Shown: one piece after another, positions 1 to 5,299 of the stretch
Position numbering within the stretch: position 1 is the first letter of the stretch
How the letters are laid out: each line of letters begins with the position of its first letter
DNA from: Chloroflexota bacterium
GTDB taxonomy: Bacteria > Chloroflexota > Dehalococcoidia > Tepidiformales > Tepidiformaceae
Assembly: GCA_025350285.1 (NCBI GenBank)
Contig: JANXYE010000085.1
Coordinates: 1 to 7,113, forward strand
Reading direction: 5' to 3'
DNA length: 7,113 bases
Translations under genes and position numbers: made by a program
Notes under the pieces: model-generated
Seen by the model: only the letters and a program-made list of their open reading frames with translations
Database searches by the model: none
Told to the model about the DNA's origin: nothing

Positions 1-20
1 GAACGCCCAATTCGTTCGTC

Positions 21-197
21 CTTGGCGGCCTTGGCCCCTTGGCGGCGACGTCCTCGAAGGCTGACCGGACGCCGCGCGGTTGGCCGCCAAGACGCCAAGG
101 TGCCAAGCTTGATTTCGGTGTGCCGGGCCGTGAATCCCAACGCTCGTCACGCTGGATCGGCCTTGTTTCGCCTTGGCCCCCTTGGCCCCTTGGCGGC
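21..197. repeat. Three clusters of a CTTGGC/GCCAAG word with direct and inverted copies
   Basis: CTTGGC occurs at 21, 30 and 38. The complementary word GCCAAG occurs at 86, 94 and 102, exactly 8 bp apart. CTTGGC returns at 172, 181 and 189. An 18-bp sequence at 29-46 is repeated exactly at 180-197. The middle cluster is inverted: 82-91 is the perfect reverse complement of 21-30 (10 bp), and 83-91 also pairs with 189-197 (9 bp), so it could fold with either flank but not both. The last cluster ends about 10 nt before the ribosome binding site of the sulfur-carrier gene. Short tandem words of this kind are, as far as I know, common intergenic repeats in high-GC soil and water bacteria. A role is not shown. 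The rest of 1-218 contains no convincing gene. Confidence 0.8.
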
Positions 198-218
198 TAA
201 CGAACTGAAAGGTCCCAC

Positions 219-494
219 ATGGCTATCAATGTCCGAATCCCGCAGCCGCTGCGGAATCTCACTGGCAATCAATCGATCGTCCCGACATCGGGCGCCGACC
301 TTGGCGCCTGCATCACTGAACTCGAAGGCGCCTTCCCCGGCATACGCGACCGCCTCATGGATGAATCGGGGCAGTTGCGACGCTTCGTGAACGTCTATGT
401 GAACGGCGACGACGTGCGCTTCATGGACGGACTCACGACCGCGCTCAAGGACGGCGACGAAGTCAGCATTGTCCCCGCCGTCGCCGGCGGGTAG
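219..494 (+). CDS. MoaD/ThiS-family sulfur carrier protein, CysO-like
   Basis: This 91-residue protein has the beta-grasp (ubiquitin-like) size and pattern of small sulfur carriers and ends in the required Gly-Gly (residues 90-91, PAVAGG). In this family an E1-like MoeB/ThiF enzyme adenylylates the terminal glycine, which then becomes a thiocarboxylate that donates sulfur. The segment RRFVNVYVNGDDVRF (about 54-68), followed by LKDGDEVSIVPAVAGG, closely resembles my memory of actinobacterial CysO, the carrier that serves CysM in cysteine synthesis. General MoaD or ThiS roles remain possible. The ATG has GAAAGG at 207-212 with a 6-nt spacer. No CysM, Mec+ peptidase or MoeZ gene lies in the window, so the pathway is inferred from sequence only. 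The family call is secure; the CysO subtype is likely. Confidence 0.92.
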   Translation: MAINVRIPQPLRNLTGNQSIVPTSGADLGACITELEGAFPGIRDRLMDESGQLRRFVNVYVNGDDVRFMDGLTTALKDGDEVSIVPAVAGG

Positions 495-499
495 GAGCC

Positions 500-517
500 G
501 GGCAGCTCTGTCTGCCC
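500..517 (+). terminator. Small hairpin after the sulfur-carrier gene
   Basis: GGGCAG (500-505) pairs with CTGCCC (512-517) across a 6-nt loop, starting 5 nt after the TAG stop. An alternative stem uses GCCGGG (497-502) and CCCGGC (535-540). No T-run follows, so this is at best a weak or factor-assisted terminator, or simply a 3'-end stabiliser. Confidence 0.25.
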
Positions 518-540
518 TTAGCGGAGCCCCTCCTCCCGGC

Positions 541-569
541 GTTACACAGCGCCTCCACCCCTGTATAAC
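541..569 (+). promoter_or_regulatory. Candidate sigma70-type promoter for the cytidylate-kinase-like gene
   Basis: GTTACA (541-546, four of six bases match TTGACA) is followed after exactly 17 bp by TATAAC (564-569, five of six match TATAAT). A start near 576 would give a leader of about 19 nt that holds the AGGAGG ribosome binding site at 583-588. The spacing is ideal and the AT-rich hexamer stands out in GC-rich DNA. It remains a by-eye match. Confidence 0.4.
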
Positions 570-594
570 CGATGCACACAGCAGGAGGCGGGAC

Positions 595-1221
595 ATGAAA
601 TTCAACGTTATCGCTATTTCGCGCACGCTCGGGGCGGGCGGCGAGGATCTCGGCGCAACGATCGCGAAGGAACTCGGCTTTCGTTACGTGGATGGCGAGA
701 TTGTCGATCGGGCCGCCGCCCAGGCGGGTGTCTCCACCACGGAAGTCGCCCGCGCCGAAGCGCGCAAGGGCCTGCTGGCGCGCATTCTCGAAAACCTGGC
801 CAAGTCCGGTACCGGGAGCCTCGCCGCCGGTGGCATGCCCGAGGCCGCGATGATCGACATGAACACGCCCAGCTACGAAGAAATCATCATCGACGTTATC
901 CGCGAAACCGCCGCCCAGGGTAACGTCGTCATCGTCGCCCATGGCGCCAGCATCCCGCTCGCCGGCCGGCCAGACTTGCTCCGCGTCATGGTCACGGCCT
1001 CGCGCGATGTGCGCGCCTCGCGCATCCATGCCGAGAGTGCGGAATCCCTGGCCAAGGCTCTCAAGGATATCGACGACAGCGATAAATCCAGGGCGGACTA
1101 CTTCCGCCGCTTCTACCACGTCGATCAGGAGCAATCGACGCACTATGACCTTGTCTTCAACACGGATGTGCTGGACGTGAGCAGTGCCGCCGGCCTCATC
1201 CTCTCCCTCGCCGGGGAGTAG
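595..1221 (+). CDS. Cytidylate kinase-like family protein
   Basis: This 208-residue protein resembles the cytidylate-kinase-like family (Pfam cytidylate_kin2 type). The N-terminus has the family's glycine-rich loop GAGGEDLG (about 13-20) after ISRTL. That loop lacks the usual Walker A GK[ST], which I believe is normal in this family. A central strand GNVVIVAHGAS (109-119) sits where relatives usually carry GRG. The C-terminal signature DKSRADYFRRFYHV (163-176) then THYDLVFNTD (182-191) is very typical. The presumed role is an NMP-kinase-fold phosphotransfer enzyme, but substrates for these proteins are mostly unproven. The start ATG at 595 is chosen because AGGAGG (583-588) lies 6 nt upstream; the frame stays open upstream to 469, but that extension overlaps the previous gene and has no family similarity. 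The following gene starts 102 nt later. Confidence 0.85.
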   Translation: MKFNVIAISRTLGAGGEDLGATIAKELGFRYVDGEIVDRAAAQAGVSTTEVARAEARKGLLARILENLAKSGTGSLAAGGMPEAAMIDMNTPSYEEIIIDVIRETAAQGNVVIVAHGASIPLAGRPDLLRVMVTASRDVRASRIHAESAESLAKALKDIDDSDKSRADYFRRFYHVDQEQSTHYDLVFNTDVLDVSSAAGLILSLAGE

Positions 1222-1233
1222 CCGATGCCGGGC

Positions 1234-1262
1234 TTGTGGCACGGGTATCCGGTGCCTACAAT
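1234..1262 (+). promoter_or_regulatory. Candidate promoter for the cNMP-binding gene
   Basis: TTGTGG (1234-1239) and TACAAT (1257-1262, five of six match TATAAT) are separated by 17 bp. Transcription from about 1269 would give a leader of about 55 nt. This leader contains a small hairpin, GCCGT (1274-1278) with ACGGC (1283-1287), before the AAGGAG ribosome binding site at 1312-1317. The -35 match is only three of six, so this is tentative. Confidence 0.35.
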
Positions 1263-1323
1263 CCGCGCACCCGGCCGTCTGCACGGCGGGGATCTATGTA
1301 TCACCCAGGCCAAGGAGCCCGCG

Positions 1324-1740
1324 ATGACCACCGAAGAGATGCTCGCTAAAGTCCCGCTGTTTCAGGATCTGCCCAAAAAGTCGCTGGACCGGATCGCCAA
1401 GTTCGTCCGTCAGCGCAACTTCCAGGCTGGCGACACCATTTTTAAGGAGGGCGAAGAGGGCGTCGGCTTCTTCCTCGTCACCAGCGGCAAGGTGGATGTG
1501 AGCCGCGCCGGCTCCACCCTCGCGACCATCAGCGACGGAGGCTTCTTCGGCGAAATGGCCCTCCTCGATAACCACCGTCGCAGCGCGACCGTGAAGGCGA
1601 CGGCCGATACCGCCTGCCTCGCGATTATGCGGTCGGACTTTATTGCCGAACTCCGGAACAACCCGGACCTGGCCGTCGAAATGCTCAACACCATGAGCCG
1701 CCGCGTCCGTGAACTGGACGAAAAGCTCACCCACACCTAG
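1324..1740 (+). CDS. Standalone cyclic nucleotide-binding domain protein
   Basis: This 138-residue protein is almost entirely one cNMP-binding (CAP/EF-hand-kinase-type) beta-barrel domain. It opens with the usual helix VPLFQDLPKKSLDRIAKF (10-27). The barrel follows, with AGDTIFKEGEEG (35-46) and FFLVTSGKVDV (49-59). The phosphate-binding cassette is FFGEMALLDNHRRSATV (74-90). Its Gly76, Glu77 and Arg86-Ser87-Ala88 are the residues that normally grip the ribose and cyclic phosphate, so nucleotide binding looks intact. No helix-turn-helix or catalytic domain follows; only a helical tail (113-138) remains. It is therefore not a complete CRP-type regulator and probably signals through a partner. 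The start at 1324 is supported by AAGGAG at 1312-1317 (6-nt spacer); the in-frame ATG at 1225 has no such site and adds 33 non-family residues. Confidence 0.9.
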   Translation: MTTEEMLAKVPLFQDLPKKSLDRIAKFVRQRNFQAGDTIFKEGEEGVGFFLVTSGKVDVSRAGSTLATISDGGFFGEMALLDNHRRSATVKATADTACLAIMRSDFIAELRNNPDLAVEMLNTMSRRVRELDEKLTHT

Positions 1741-1741
1741 C

Positions 1742-1777
1742 GCGGGGCCCAGCCCCGCACTTCCCGGGCGCGGGGCT
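1742..1777 (+). terminator. Overlapping GC-rich hairpins between the cNMP and RidA genes
   Basis: GCGGGGC (1742-1748) pairs perfectly with GCCCCGC (1752-1758) over a 3-nt loop, beginning one base after the cNMP stop codon. The same downstream arm, extended as AGCCCCGC (1751-1758), pairs equally well with GCGGGGCT (1770-1777) over an 11-nt loop. The two stems exclude each other. Neither is followed by a T-run. It could be a weak terminator, an attenuator-like switch for the next gene, or an RNA-processing and stability element. Confidence 0.45.
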
Positions 1778-1816
1778 GAACAGCCTCGCGCCTCTTGGCG
1801 TTCGGGAGGTTCAAAG

Positions 1817-2272
1817 ATGGATGCTGAAGCCCGCCTGACCGCCCTCGGGATTGAACTCCCGCCCGCCCCCACTTCCGCCGCGAACTACATCGGCTGCAAA
1901 CGCATCGGGAACACCCTCTACGTCAGCGGCCACGGCCCGACCCGTCCAGCCGGGCCGATCACCGGCAAAGTCGGCGGGACCTGCTCGATCGAGGAGGCAA
2001 CGGATGCCGCCCGCCTCACGACGCTCAATATGCTGGCCACCGTACGCAAGGAACTGGGCTCACTGGATCGTGTCAGGGGCGTCGCGAAGGTGCTCGGGAT
2101 GGTCAACTGCGCCCCCGGCTTCAACCGCACGCCAGACGTTATCGACGGCTGCTCGAACCTGCTTGTGGAGCTGTTCGGCGAAGCTGGCCGCCACGCCCGC
2201 TCCGCCGTCGGGATGGCCGAACTGCCCTTCGACATCTGCGTTGAAATCGAGATGGTGCTGGAGGTTGAGTGA
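1817..2272 (+). CDS. RidA-family (YjgF/YER057c/UK114) protein
   Basis: This 151-residue protein matches the RidA superfamily, in the longer roughly 150-residue subgroup rather than the roughly 128-residue enamine deaminase RidA itself. Visible landmarks are IGNTLYVSGHGP (30-41), SIEEATDAARLTTLNML (57-73) and the C-terminal ARSAVGMAELPFDICVEIE (127-145). Arg128 and Glu143 are 15 residues apart, the same separation as Arg105 and Glu120 of E. coli RidA, so 2-imino-acid hydrolysis is possible. Many members of this subgroup have no proven substrate. The ATG at 1817 is chosen because GGGAGG (1804-1809) lies 7 nt upstream. The gap to the cNMP gene is 76 nt and holds overlapping hairpins. Tandem hairpins follow the stop. 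It is probably a cytoplasmic metabolite-damage-control protein, though this is inferred from the family. Confidence 0.9.
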   Translation: MDAEARLTALGIELPPAPTSAANYIGCKRIGNTLYVSGHGPTRPAGPITGKVGGTCSIEEATDAARLTTLNMLATVRKELGSLDRVRGVAKVLGMVNCAPGFNRTPDVIDGCSNLLVELFGEAGRHARSAVGMAELPFDICVEIEMVLEVE

Positions 2273-2319
2273 CGGGCGCGCGATTTAGCCCGTCCGGAGT
2301 CGCGGCCCCCTGTGGCCGC
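2271..2319 (+). terminator. Tandem hairpins at the 3' end of the RidA-family gene
   Basis: GACGGGC (2271-2277) pairs with GCCCGTC (2288-2294) over a 10-nt loop; the stem begins inside the TGA stop. A second stem, GCGGCC (2302-2307) with GGCCGC (2314-2319), follows 7 nt later. No T-run is present, as is common for terminators in GC-rich genomes, so the strength is unknown. This marks the probable end of the plus-strand gene cluster. Confidence 0.45.
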
Positions 2320-2782
2320 TGGCGTAGCCCCTCACGTCCCAGCCTCACGCCTCGTCCCCTTTGCTCCCACCGCGCCCGCCCGCGGGTCATCACGCCATCC
2401 TCTGGACCTCAACGCGATCCCCATCCACGGCCACTCCTCTGGACCTCTACACGCCAACCTCTGCGCCTCGGCCCTGCTCACGCCTGAAACGCCTCTCGCC
2501 GGCTCGCGTCACGCCGCACTCCCACATCGGTCCACCGGCCACCACGCTCTATCCACCGCACCCACTCACGTTCGCCCGCGCACCCCTGCCACTGGACATC
2601 CGCATGCTGGCCACACCCCAATCACAGCCCGTCCACATCCTGCCGTTGTACGGCCGCCTCAGCATCGCACACGCCGCACGCCCGACCACAGCGCCGCGTG
2701 CCCCGTTTCATGTGGTCACCACACGCCCACCTCACGATTTTCGCCCTGACTCCGCAACGCCGGACGCCCTGCCCTGTACTCC
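2320..2782. other. Gene-less, C-skewed intergenic stretch
   Basis: Together with flanking hairpins and repeats this makes about 550-580 bases without a believable gene. The plus strand is strongly C-rich: by my count 2401-2460 has 28 C and 9 G, and 2521-2580 has 32 C and 10 G. Open frames exist on the plus strand (for example 2312-2749) but they overlap in several frames, have no ribosome binding site and encode Pro/His/Thr/Arg-rich low-complexity sequence, unlike the neighbours. The word CACGCC occurs eight times (2346, 2391, 2450, 2479, 2510, 2670, 2677, 2722). A 13-bp direct repeat is listed separately. An odd-centred inverted repeat TGTGGT-C-ACCACA lies at 2711-2723 and is a conceivable operator. 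No RNA gene is recognised. Confidence 0.6.
2398..2447. repeat. 13-bp direct repeat pair TCCTCTGGACCTC
   Basis: TCCTCTGGACCTC occurs at 2398-2410 and again, exactly, at 2435-2447, 37 bp apart start to start. A looser echo, CTGGACATC, appears near 2591-2602. It lies within the C-skewed gene-less stretch. The function is unknown; it could be remnant tandem duplication. Confidence 0.7.
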
Positions 2783-2813
2783 GAACTCAGAAGTTCAGAA
2801 CTCGGAACTCAGA
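2783..2813. repeat. GAACTC-based short repeat cluster
   Basis: GAACTC occurs at 2783, 2798 and 2805, and the 9-mer GAACTCAGA is exact at 2783-2791 and 2805-2813. An inverted piece, AGTTC (2792-2796), can pair with GAACT (2783-2787). The cluster sits just upstream of, and overlaps, the expected -35 region of the CoA-transferase promoter candidate. Words of this type are frequent in intergenic DNA of some environmental bacteria, so it may be a simple dispersed repeat. Confidence 0.65.
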
Positions 2814-2822
2814 CTCCCGCCG

Positions 2823-2847
2823 TGCTAGAATCCGCCGCCATCGGAGG
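2823..2847 (+). promoter_or_regulatory. Extended -10 promoter and ribosome binding site of the CoA-transferase gene
   Basis: TGCTAGAAT (2823-2831) is a perfect extended -10 layout (TG, one base, then TAGAAT with five of six matches). Only a weak -35 (TCGGAA at 2802-2807, 18-bp spacer) is present, which an extended -10 can tolerate. Transcription near 2838 would place GGAGG (2843-2847) inside a short leader, 7 nt before the TTG at 2855. This arrangement favours the TTG as start, since the alternative GTG at 2822 would overlap the promoter. Confidence 0.45.
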
Positions 2848-2854
2848 CAGACCT

Positions 2855-5296
2855 TTGCTCGGACATCTTCGCGTCCTCGATCTCACTGGCGGCTCCGAAC
2901 AGATTGGCGGCCAGCTCCTCGCCGACCTCGGCGCCGACGTGATCCTTGTCGAGCCACCCTCCGGTTCCGCGACTCGCCGCTGGGCGCCGTTCGCCGGCGA
3001 TCGCCCCGGCGCCGAACGCAGCCTCGTGTTCCGCTCCTACAATCGCAACAAGCGGGGCATCGTCCTCGATATCACGGCCGATGCGGGCCGGGCTTCGCTC
3101 CTCAAGCTCGCCGGGAGCGCGGACATCCTGTTCGAGTCCTTCGCGCCCGGCTACCTCGCGGGCATCGGGCTCGGCTACGAAGACCTCGCGGCCGCCAACC
3201 CGGGCATCATCGTCGTCTCGATAACACCCTTCGGCCAGACGGGCCCCAAGGCCCACTGGGCGGCGAGCGACCTGACCGTCATGGCCTCCGCCGTCGTTTC
3301 CCAGATGACCGGTGACGAGGATCGCCCTCCCAGCCGCATCAGCGTGCCCCAGGGCTTCCTCCACGCCGGTACGGAGGCCGCCGTCGGCGCGCTCATCGCC
3401 TACGAAGGCCGGATGCGAGACGGCCTTGGCCAGCATGTCGATGTCTCAGCTCAGACGGCGGCGATGATGGCGACCCAGTCCTTCGTCCTCCAGCACGGCT
3501 GGGGAGACCAGGAGGTCCAACGCGCGGCCGGCGGCCTGAAGCTCGGGCCCATCCGCCTGCGCCTGGTGAACCCCGCGAAGGACGGCTTCGTCTCCGTTAC
3601 GTTCCTCTTCGGCAGCGCCATCGGCCCATTCTCGCGGCGCTTGATGGAGATCATGTGCGACCAGGGCTTCGTGGACGAAGCGACCCGCGACAAGGACTGG
3701 CTCAACTACACGGGCCTCCTGCTTTCCGGGACGGAGCCGATCTCTGAACTCGAACGCTGTATCGAATGCATCTCTGCCTTCACGGCGGCCCACACTAAGG
3801 CCGAACTCTTCGAACTCGCGCTGGCCAAGGGGCTGCTTATCGTCCCCGTTACGACCACGAAGGACGTGCTCGAATCGCCCCAACTCGCCGCCCGGGAGTA
3901 CTGGCGGACCGCCGAAGACCCGGAGACGGGCGCCCTCGCCACCGTGCCGGGGCCGATCGCCAAGTTCAGCGCGACGCCCCTCGCCTACCGCCGCCGCGCC
4001 CCGAAGCTCGGAGAGCACACGGCCGAGGTGCTTTCCGAGGTGACGGCCCTAACCCCCGCACCAGAACGCACTCCGAGGGCCGTGGGCGCTCGCCCGCTCG
4101 ACGGGCTGAAGGTCCTCGACTTCATGTGGGTGATGGCCGGGCCCGCCGCGACCCGCTACCTGGCCGACTACGGCGCGACCGTCGTACGCGTCGAAAGCAC
4201 GATCCGCATCGACACGGCGCGGACCCTCCAGCCGTTCAAGGATGGCAAGCCGGGCGGCGAACGTTCGGCCCTGTTCGCCGCCATGAATGCCGGCAAGTTC
4301 GGGCTCACGCTCAATCCGCGCATCCCCGAAGGCCGCGAAGTGGCGCTCAAGCTGCTCGCTTGGGCGGATGTCGTGACGGAGAGCTACTCCCCACGCGCCA
4401 TGCGCGGCTTCGGCTTCGATTACGAGTCTCTGCGTAAGCTCAAACCGGACCTGATCATGGTCAGTTCGTGCCTGAACGGCCACACCGGCCCCCACGCCAG
4501 CCTCGCCGGCTTCGGCACGATGGGCGCCCAGCTTGCCGGCTTCGGCGAGATGGCGGGCTGGCCCGATCGCCCGCCGGCAGGCCCCTTCGGCGCCTACACG
4601 GACTATGTCGCGCCGCGCTTTACCGCCGCCGCTCTACTCGCCGCGGTCGAGCATCGCCGCCGCACCGGCGAGGGCCAGTACATCGACATGTCGCAGTCCG
4701 AAGCCTCGCTCCACTACCTTGGGCCCGCGATCCTGGACTACAGCGTCAACGGCCGAATCATGCGCCGCAACGGCAACGAATCGTTCGAATGGGCGCCCCA
4801 TGCGGTCTTTCCGTGTACTGGCGAAGACCGCTGGATTGCCATCGCCTGCGAGACGGACGCGCAGTGGTTGGCGCTCTGCGGCGTCCTCGCGCGGCCGGAT
4901 TGGGCCCGGGGAAGCGAGTTCGCGACGGTGGCAGCCCGGCTCGCGCGCCGTGAACTCCTCGAAGCCGGCATATCCGCCTGGACCGCCAGCCGCTCCCAGG
5001 AGGAGGCCGAGTCGGCCCTCCAGGCGGCCGCCGTCCCAGCCCATCGTCTCAGCCGCAGCATCGATGCCCTGGCCGACCCGCAGCTCCTCTACCGTGGGCA
5101 CTTCGTCACCGTCCACCATCCCGAACTTGGCCCCGTGCCGCTGGAGGGCTCGCGCATGCGTTTCAGCCGCACGCCCGCCCGCACGGAGCGCGCAGGGCCG
5201 ACGCTCGGCCAGGACAACGAGTACGTCCTGCGCCAGATCCTCGGCCTCGGCGACGAGCAGATCGGCGAGCTCGTTACCTCGGGCGCACTGGAGTAG
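2855..5296 (+). CDS. Two-domain family III CoA-transferase (CaiB/BaiF), fused tandem
   Basis: The product is about 813 residues, twice the usual length of about 400, and consists of two complete CaiB/BaiF-type units. Unit 1 begins LGHLRVLDLTGG and contains PFGQTGP. Unit 2 begins near residue 413 with RPLDGLKVLDFMWVMAGP. It contains NGHTGP and GEGQYIDMSQSEAS. Family III enzymes move CoA between carboxylic acids through an aspartyl-CoA thioester. Counting back without gaps from the conserved ID/VD motif to a recalled E. coli CaiB sequence, unit 2 has the catalytic aspartate (Asp583, in AYTDYV). Unit 1 has Phe168 there (PQGFLHAG), so probably one half is catalytic and the other structural. Substrate is unknown; fatty, aromatic or carnitine-like acids are all possible. 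The start is chosen as TTG with GGAGG 7 nt upstream; GTG at 2822 (11 residues longer) lacks a ribosome binding site. It ends 3 nt from the convergent lut gene. Confidence 0.93.
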   Translation: MLGHLRVLDLTGGSEQIGGQLLADLGADVILVEPPSGSATRRWAPFAGDRPGAERSLVFRSYNRNKRGIVLDITADAGRASLLKLAGSADILFESFAPGYLAGIGLGYEDLAAANPGIIVVSITPFGQTGPKAHWAASDLTVMASAVVSQMTGDEDRPPSRISVPQGFLHAGTEAAVGALIAYEGRMRDGLGQHVDVSAQTAAMMATQSFVLQHGWGDQEVQRAAGGLKLGPIRLRLVNPAKDGFVSVTFLFGSAIGPFSRRLMEIMCDQGFVDEATRDKDWLNYTGLLLSGTEPISELERCIECISAFTAAHTKAELFELALAKGLLIVPVTTTKDVLESPQLAAREYWRTAEDPETGALATVPGPIAKFSATPLAYRRRAPKLGEHTAEVLSEVTALTPAPERTPRAVGARPLDGLKVLDFMWVMAGPAATRYLADYGATVVRVESTIRIDTARTLQPFKDGKPGGERSALFAAMNAGKFGLTLNPRIPEGREVALKLLAWADVVTESYSPRAMRGFGFDYESLRKLKPDLIMVSSCLNGHTGPHASLAGFGTMGAQLAGFGEMAGWPDRPPAGPFGAYTDYVAPRFTAAALLAAVEHRRRTGEGQYIDMSQSEASLHYLGPAILDYSVNGRIMRRNGNESFEWAPHAVFPCTGEDRWIAIACETDAQWLALCGVLARPDWARGSEFATVAARLARRELLEAGISAWTASRSQEEAESALQAAAVPAHRLSRSIDALADPQLLYRGHFVTVHHPELGPVPLEGSRMRFSRTPARTERAGPTLGQDNEYVLRQILGLGDEQIGELVTSGALE

Positions 5297-5299
5297 GCC

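Noticed and set aside
21..107. Possible CRISPR-like array
   Set aside because: Units are only 6-10 bp with almost no spacers and occur in both orientations; no cas genes are present.
109..136. Promoter candidate TTGATT with TGAATC ahead of the sulfur-carrier gene
   Set aside because: The -10 match is only about three of six bases and the spacing is 16 bp, so it is not above chance.
22..390. Plus-strand open frame over the 5' repeats and sulfur-carrier gene
   Set aside because: It runs through the CTTGGC repeats and out of frame with the recognisable sulfur carrier; no ribosome binding site or family pattern.
463..1284. Long minus-strand open frame opposite the cytidylate-kinase-like gene
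   Set aside because: It is a shadow of the plus-strand gene, has no family features, and the sense frame has clear motifs and a ribosome binding site.
2312..2828. Overlapping plus-strand open frames of about 145-155 codons
   Set aside because: They overlap in different frames, lack ribosome binding sites and encode Pro/His/Thr/Arg-rich low-complexity sequence; high G+C makes chance open frames common.
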